The translations under genes were made by a program, and so were the position numbers. Positions 59,916-64,000 of a stretch of DNA of 64,000 nt are shown here, piece by piece (the stretch's first letter is position 1; the number at the start of each line of letters is the position of its first letter). The notes below the pieces were generated by a model. That model was not told the origin of the DNA, did no database searches, and saw nothing but the letters and a program-made list of their open reading frames with translations. The DNA lies in NCBI GenBank assembly GCA_902798585.1, contig CADBXF010000003.1:27265-91264 (forward strand), in the 5' to 3' direction. The stretch comes from an uncultured Lachnospiraceae bacterium. GTDB taxonomy: Bacteria; Bacillota; Clostridia; Lachnospirales; Lachnospiraceae.

Positions 59916-60914
59916 ATGGAGAGACGAGGACGGTGGCTCGCACCGGTACCGCTGGTGCTTTTTTTCGTGATTATCAACGGGTGTATGTATGCGCTGTTTA
60001 CGAGGCGCCTCTCCAACAATTTCGGGAGCGCAGCCTCGGTGAAGATGGTGGATGTCGGAAGCTATCTCCCGCACGAGGAGGGGTCGAAGCTTGTGCGGAT
60101 TGACGCATCGCTCACTTATTCGGCGGACGATGCGGCGGAGCTTCCCAAGATGGATGGCGCAGCCGCGCTGGTGCCGGTGTACGCAGCATTTATCGACAAT
60201 CTGTATCCGAAGGGAACCGTGAAGTATGAGGGCGGAACATTTTCCGACGACAACTATTACGGGGAAAATTTCGCTGCGGACAGCGCGATGCAGTACAACA
60301 ATACGGTGCGCGGATTTACGGCGCTCGTCGACGGGAAAACGGACCTTTTCTTCAGCGTGAAACCGTCTGCGGAGCAGATGAAATACGCGCAGGAGAAGGG
60401 CGTGGAACTTGTGTGCGTTCCGATTGGGCGCGAGGCGTTTGTGTTCTTTGTCAACGCAGACAACCCCGTGGACGGGCTTACGATGCAGCAGATTCGCGAT
60501 ATTTACGCCGGGAAGATAACAAACTGGAAGGATGTCGGCGGGGCAAACCGCCCGATTAACGCAGTGACCCGCTATCCGGGCAGCGGAAGTCAGACGACCA
60601 TGGATGCGATTATGAAGGATACGCCGTACGGCCGGAAATCGGTGCTCGCCGTGTTCGGCGCCTCCCTCGGGTACTCCTTCCGCTACTACTTAAGCGATAT
60701 GGTAGCGGACAGCGGCGTGAAGATGCTGTCCGTAAACGGGGTGTATCCGGACGCCGGCCGTATCCGCGACGGAAGCTACCCGATTATTGCGGAATTTTAC
60801 GCGATTTACCGGAGTGACAACACGAATCCTCACATACCGGAGATTGTCGACTGGATTTTGTCCGACGAAGGGCAGGAGATCGTCGGGAAGACCGGGTATG
60901 TGTCCGTCCGCTGA
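59916..60914 (+). CDS. PstS-like phosphate-binding domain protein, membrane-anchored
   Basis: 332 residues. A basic N-terminus and one helix, LAPVPLVLFFVIINGCMYAL, act as a signal anchor. The rest resembles PstS/PBP-like-2 domains: LTMQQIRDIYAGKITNWKDV, VTRYPGSGSQTTMDAIM, which are the phosphate-binding loops, and a C-terminal FYAIYRSDN. No PstC, PstA or PstB genes are near, so uptake through a standard Pst system is doubtful. It may sense phosphate, or use the fold for another anion. Confidence 0.78.
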   Translation: MERRGRWLAPVPLVLFFVIINGCMYALFTRRLSNNFGSAASVKMVDVGSYLPHEEGSKLVRIDASLTYSADDAAELPKMDGAAALVPVYAAFIDNLYPKGTVKYEGGTFSDDNYYGENFAADSAMQYNNTVRGFTALVDGKTDLFFSVKPSAEQMKYAQEKGVELVCVPIGREAFVFFVNADNPVDGLTMQQIRDIYAGKITNWKDVGGANRPINAVTRYPGSGSQTTMDAIMKDTPYGRKSVLAVFGASLGYSFRYYLSDMVADSGVKMLSVNGVYPDAGRIRDGSYPIIAEFYAIYRSDNTNPHIPEIVDWILSDEGQEIVGKTGYVSVR

Positions 60915-60941
60915 GGCGGGAGTCGTTCGGGAAGGAGTAAA

Positions 60942-62138
60942 ATGACGGTTACAATTACGAGACAACAGGCAAGAGAGTTCATTCTGGCCAAACAGGGACT
61001 TCTCGGGGCGTACCGCTTTCGCGGAAAGGAGGGGGCGTACGCGTATGTGCGGCAGGCCGGCTGTATCCAGTACGATCCGGTGGATGTGTGCGGGAAAAAT
61101 GCGGAGCTGACGCTGCAGTCCAGAGTCCGGGGATTCCGGAAGGAAATGCTTTCGGAGCTTTTGTACCAAGATCGCAGGCTTGTGGATTATGCAGACAAGG
61201 AGCTGTCCATCTGGCCCGCGGAGGACTGGCCTTATTTTTCGTCGTACCGCGAGCGGAGCCGGCGGCTGGGTGAATCCTTCGAGGGCATACCGGAGCTTTG
61301 TGAGGAGGCGCTTTCGTACATCGCGGAGAACGGGCCGGTATGCAGCGACACGCTTCCCATGGAGGGCGAGATTTTCTGGCACTCCTCCATGCACTGGAGC
61401 GGCAACTGGCATAAGAAATCCCCGGTTGCGCGCTCGGTGCTCGAGCAGCTTTATACCGACGGCGAGCTTGTGATTCACCATAAAAACAGCAGTCGGAAAT
61501 ATTACGACCTCGCCGGAAAATATCTTCCCGCGGAAATTCTCGCGGCGGAAAATCCATGCCGGACCCCGGAGGAGTTCCTCGCATGGAGAGTGTGCAGACG
61601 GACCGGGGCGGTCGGCCTTCTCTGGGACAAAAACAGCACGGCCTTTCTCGGAATTCCGCTGAAGGCGGAGCAGCGAAAGGAAATACTCGCGGAGCTGACG
61701 GCCACGGGAAAAGTCCGCCAGGTTGCCGTGGAGGGAATCCGGCAGATCTGCTTTTACCTCGCGGAGGACGACGCATTGATGGAGGATGTCATCGCGGGGC
61801 GGGTGGACCGCAGCCCCCGGATGAGTTTTCTTGCGCCGCTTGATCCGCTGTTGTGGGACAAGTCGTTTGTGCAGGCGCTTTGGGATTTTCGGTATTCCTG
61901 GGAGATTTACACTCCGGCGTCGAAGAGGCTGTACGGTTACTATACGCTGCCGATTCTGTTCGGAGACCGGTTCGTCGGTCGAATCGACACCGTCGCGGAC
62001 CGGAAGAACCGGGTGCTCACAGTGAAAGGACTGTGGTGGGAACCGGGCGTGCGTGAGACCGCGCGGCTTACGGCAGCGCTTGAGAAGACGCTCGGGCGCT
62101 TCGCGGAATTTAACAATTGCGACAGCGTCGGTTGTTGA
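60942..62138 (+). CDS. YcaQ/AlkZ-like winged-helix DNA glycosylase family protein
   Basis: 398 residues of the HTH_42 family (PF06224). AYVRQAGCIQYDPVDVCGKN, near residue 40, and FLAPLDPLLWDKSFVQALWD, then YEIYTPASKR-like WEIYTPASKRLYGYYTLPIL, match the conserved blocks. Characterised relatives unhook DNA interstrand crosslinks. The Q-x-Q/Q-x-D catalytic region is expected near QAGCIQYD (residues 38-45). It stands alone, after the PstS-like gene, with the promoter of the next gene inside its 3' end. Confidence 0.85.
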   Translation: MTVTITRQQAREFILAKQGLLGAYRFRGKEGAYAYVRQAGCIQYDPVDVCGKNAELTLQSRVRGFRKEMLSELLYQDRRLVDYADKELSIWPAEDWPYFSSYRERSRRLGESFEGIPELCEEALSYIAENGPVCSDTLPMEGEIFWHSSMHWSGNWHKKSPVARSVLEQLYTDGELVIHHKNSSRKYYDLAGKYLPAEILAAENPCRTPEEFLAWRVCRRTGAVGLLWDKNSTAFLGIPLKAEQRKEILAELTATGKVRQVAVEGIRQICFYLAEDDALMEDVIAGRVDRSPRMSFLAPLDPLLWDKSFVQALWDFRYSWEIYTPASKRLYGYYTLPILFGDRFVGRIDTVADRKNRVLTVKGLWWEPGVRETARLTAALEKTLGRFAEFNNCDSVGC

Positions 62139-62164
62139 CGGCGGAATCGTTCCCGCGCTATAAT
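62135..62164 (+). promoter_or_regulatory. Promoter of the phosphoribosyltransferase gene
   Basis: TTGACG at 62135-62140 overlaps the preceding stop codon, and consensus TATAAT lies at 62159-62164 after 18 bases. Confidence 0.72.
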
Positions 62165-62203
62165 AAAGAGCGGAAAATACTACCCCGAAAGGAAGGTATC
62201 ACT

Positions 62204-62764
62204 ATGAACTATACGATGGAAATCGCCGGCCTGCGCCGGGAGTTACCCCTTTGTAAAATTACCGACGATCTGTACATTGCGGCATTTATCTGCTTCGGCG
62301 ATGCGGAGATTACGGTAGCGTGTGCGGAGGAGCTCCTCAAGCTTGTTCCGGAGGATTCGTACGACTATATGCTGACAGCGGAGGCGAAGAGCATTCCGAT
62401 TATTCACGAGATGGCGCGGCAGTCCGGCGCTGCGAAGTATTTTATTGCGCGCAAGGGACCGAAGGTTTACATGCCCGATCCGATTCGCGTATCGGACCGC
62501 TCCATCACGACGAAGGGCGAGCAGGCGCTCTATCTCGGACGCGACGATGCGGAGCTTATCCGCGGAAAGAGGATTCTTCTGGTGGACGATGTCATCTCCA
62601 CGGGCGGGTCTCTCCGCGCGATGGAGGAGCTGGTGGCACAGGCCGGCGGTACGGTGACGGGCCGTGCGGCGGTTCTCGCAGAGGGCGACGCTGCGAAGAG
62701 AGACGACATTGTGTTCCTTGCGCCGCTTCCGGTGTTCAACGGCGACGGAACCGTCAAGGAGTGA
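62204..62764 (+). CDS. Phosphoribosyltransferase, adenine phosphoribosyltransferase-like
   Basis: 186 residues. The PRPP-binding signature is ILLVDDVISTGGSLRAMEEL, and MLTAEAKSIPIIHEMARQSG, then YFIARKGPKVYM, matches the Apt type in which that lysine-arginine segment is typical. It should join a purine base, or a related one, with PRPP in nucleotide salvage. ATG at 62204 has AAAGGAAGG. The open frame upstream overlaps the promoter. Base specificity is not certain. Confidence 0.82.
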   Translation: MNYTMEIAGLRRELPLCKITDDLYIAAFICFGDAEITVACAEELLKLVPEDSYDYMLTAEAKSIPIIHEMARQSGAAKYFIARKGPKVYMPDPIRVSDRSITTKGEQALYLGRDDAELIRGKRILLVDDVISTGGSLRAMEELVAQAGGTVTGRAAVLAEGDAAKRDDIVFLAPLPVFNGDGTVKE

Positions 62765-62802
62765 CGGTGTAAAAGCAAAAATAAAGAATGAGGTCGGGGA
62801 CA

Positions 62803-63804
62803 ATGAAACAATTCCGCAAGACTATCTGGGAAGACGGCGAATACACCTACGCTGCGGCGTACGGATTCGTTCCGAATGTGCGGGGATTTCTGCATGAGGA
62901 GGACGACACCCCGCGCGACGCAATGCTTGTGGTGCCGGGCGGCGGATACTGCATGCTGGCGGCGCACGAGGGCGAGCCGGTAGCAAGGGCATTTTACGAG
63001 CAGGGAATGAATGTGTTCGTGCTCACTTACACGACGGACATCACAATGTCGGTACCGCTTAAGGACCAGCCGCTCCGCGATGTCGCGAGAGCAATCCGGT
63101 GTCTGCGCGCGAACGGTGAGGAGCTCCGTATCGCAGGCAAAAAGCTGGCTGTCTGCGGGTTTTCCGCGGGCGGACATGTGGCAGGCAGCGTGACGGTTCA
63201 CTGGGACGATGTTGCGGAAACCAATCCGGCGTATGCGGGATACTCCGCGCGTCCGGATGCCTCGCTTCTGTGTTATCCCGTAATCACGGCAGGGCCGTAC
63301 ACCCACGAGTATTCGATTCAGGCGCTTCTCGGGACGAACCCGACGGCGGAGGAGATCGACTACTATTCGCTTGAGAAAAATGTAACCGCGGATACGCCGC
63401 CGACCTTTTTGTGGCAGACTGCGACGGACACGGTTGTGCCTGTGGAGAACAGCTATTTCTTCGCGCAGGCCTGCCGCGCGAAGGGTGTTCCGTTCGCACA
63501 CTTTGTGTTCCCGTCGGGCTTCCACGGTCTCGGCGTGGGCAAGGGCTTCGACTGCCCGGGCTGGACGGACGGCAGCTATGTGATGGAGCAGGTGAACAAC
63601 GCCGTTGCGGCCGTGAAGGCGGGAAAAGGCGTGAATGTCAGCGAGCGCCGCGTTGCCGAGCTGAAGGCACAATTCCCGGACAAGGCTCCGGAGCCGGCGG
63701 AGAAGGAGCCGACGCCTCCGTTCGAATTCCGGCCGGATGTGACCTTAAAGGACGATGTCGGTATGTGGACCGAGCTTGCGCGCGTATGGTTCGCGCGTCT
63801 GTAA
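62803..63804 (+). CDS. Alpha/beta hydrolase (esterase-like)
   Basis: 333 residues. VVPGGGYCMLAAHEGEPVAR supplies the oxyanion-hole HGGG-like region (here PGGGY), the nucleophile elbow is CGFSAGGHV, the acid is in TATDTVVPVENS, and the histidine is in GFHGLGVGKG. This is the acetylxylan-esterase/BD-FAE kind of carbohydrate esterase. No signal peptide is present, so it should act inside the cell. ATG at 62803 is chosen; ATG at 62788 is possible. A C-terminal extension of about 60 residues includes a Pro/Glu-rich spacer. Confidence 0.85.
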   Translation: MKQFRKTIWEDGEYTYAAAYGFVPNVRGFLHEEDDTPRDAMLVVPGGGYCMLAAHEGEPVARAFYEQGMNVFVLTYTTDITMSVPLKDQPLRDVARAIRCLRANGEELRIAGKKLAVCGFSAGGHVAGSVTVHWDDVAETNPAYAGYSARPDASLLCYPVITAGPYTHEYSIQALLGTNPTAEEIDYYSLEKNVTADTPPTFLWQTATDTVVPVENSYFFAQACRAKGVPFAHFVFPSGFHGLGVGKGFDCPGWTDGSYVMEQVNNAVAAVKAGKGVNVSERRVAELKAQFPDKAPEPAEKEPTPPFEFRPDVTLKDDVGMWTELARVWFARL

Positions 63805-63820
63805 CCCAAAAACAATGCGG

Positions 63821-63852
63821 GCTTCTCCGGAGATTCCGGGGAAGCTCGGTTT
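63821..63852 (+). terminator. Terminator after the hydrolase gene
   Basis: GCTTCTCCGG pairs with CCGGGGAAGC (10 bp, one T-G pair) around AGATT; the tail TCGGTTT is weak. A second stem, CGGAAAATG with CATTTTCCG (63860-63884), follows in the leader of the next gene. Confidence 0.5.
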
Positions 63853-63902
63853 GACATCGCGGAAAATGTATCCCGCATTTTCCGGAGAATCGGAGCGACG
63901 GC

Positions 63903-64000
63903 ATGGAACAGAGGGCGGACAAAAGAGAGGGGTCGATTGCGAGAAACATCTCCTGCAACACGGTAATCACCGTGATGAAGTATGTCTTCTCGGCGGTCTG
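63903..64000 (+). CDS. Start of a flippase-like membrane protein gene
   Basis: Thirty-two codons from ATG 63903 to the window end: a polar N-terminus, then RNISCNTVITVMKYVFSA, the usual entry of polysaccharide transporter (Wzx/MATE superfamily) proteins. The rest lies outside, so the identification is tentative. A second glycan locus may start here. Confidence 0.5.
   Translation, partial: MEQRADKREGSIARNISCNTVITVMKYVFSAV

Noticed and set aside
63851..63884. A promoter starting with TTGACA before the last gene
   Set aside because: No -10 box lies at 16-18 bases; the region is instead occupied by a 9-bp inverted repeat.

Overview
The window looks like chromosomal DNA of a moderately GC-rich Bacillota bacterium of the class Clostridia, probably Lachnospiraceae-like. 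The grounds are purine-rich Shine-Dalgarno sites before nearly every gene, sigma-A type promoters, MutS2, a YhaM-type nuclease, paired transketolase halves, InlB-type surface repeats and LicD-rich glycan genes. This placement rests on gene content only. No rRNA, tRNA, CRISPR array, insertion sequence or prophage was seen.

Bases 1-22988 form one long plus-strand surface-glycan locus. It starts inside a priming sugar-phosphate transferase. It continues with an aldo/keto reductase, a split transketolase, three LicD-type phosphotransferases, a Wzy-type polymerase, a Wzx-type flippase, an IspD/TarI-like cytidylyltransferase, a sugar epimerase and two tandem proteins that fuse a winged helix to a LicC-like nucleotidyltransferase. 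After a terminator and a good promoter (12124-12152) comes an ABC importer of the Fe3+/2-aminoethylphosphonate family, then a phosphonate pathway: a Fom1-like cytidylyltransferase-PEP mutase fusion, a metallophosphoesterase, an SDR, another nucleotidyltransferase, an LDH/MDH-like oxidoreductase, phosphonopyruvate decarboxylase and a GT2 glycosyltransferase, closed by a terminator at 22954-22982. The best overall reading is a phosphonate-decorated cell-surface glycan. PEP becomes phosphonopyruvate, then phosphonoacetaldehyde, which is probably reduced or aminated, activated as a CMP ester and transferred by LicD enzymes. No AEP transaminase is visible, which with the Fom1-like fusion makes 2-hydroxyethylphosphonate a serious candidate.

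Bases 23120-31850 hold a 1,733-residue secreted protein with 11 InlB-like repeats around a beta-helix, then two Wzz-like membrane proteins. The large gene has a hairpin between its Shine-Dalgarno and start codon that would correct an otherwise poor spacing. Bases 31919-44773 are accessory: a GH13 hydrolase, a lipoprotein resembling trigger factor, an ABC-2 export operon, and an AT-richer operon of a secreted protein, a lipoprotein and a MacB-like ABC exporter with paired upstream direct repeats.

Bases 44812-46519 (minus strand) are an ECF sigma factor with its probable membrane anti-sigma factor. From 46797 onward the genes are mostly housekeeping or widespread: an AIR-synthase-like protein, an Lrp regulator with an aminotransferase, TrmL, MutS2, a two-component system followed by an HtrA-like protein that lacks all three catalytic residues, YhaM, two RNA methyltransferases, two small membrane proteins, an orphan PstS-like protein, a YcaQ-like protein, a phosphoribosyltransferase and an alpha/beta hydrolase. 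The start of a second flippase-like gene runs off the end.
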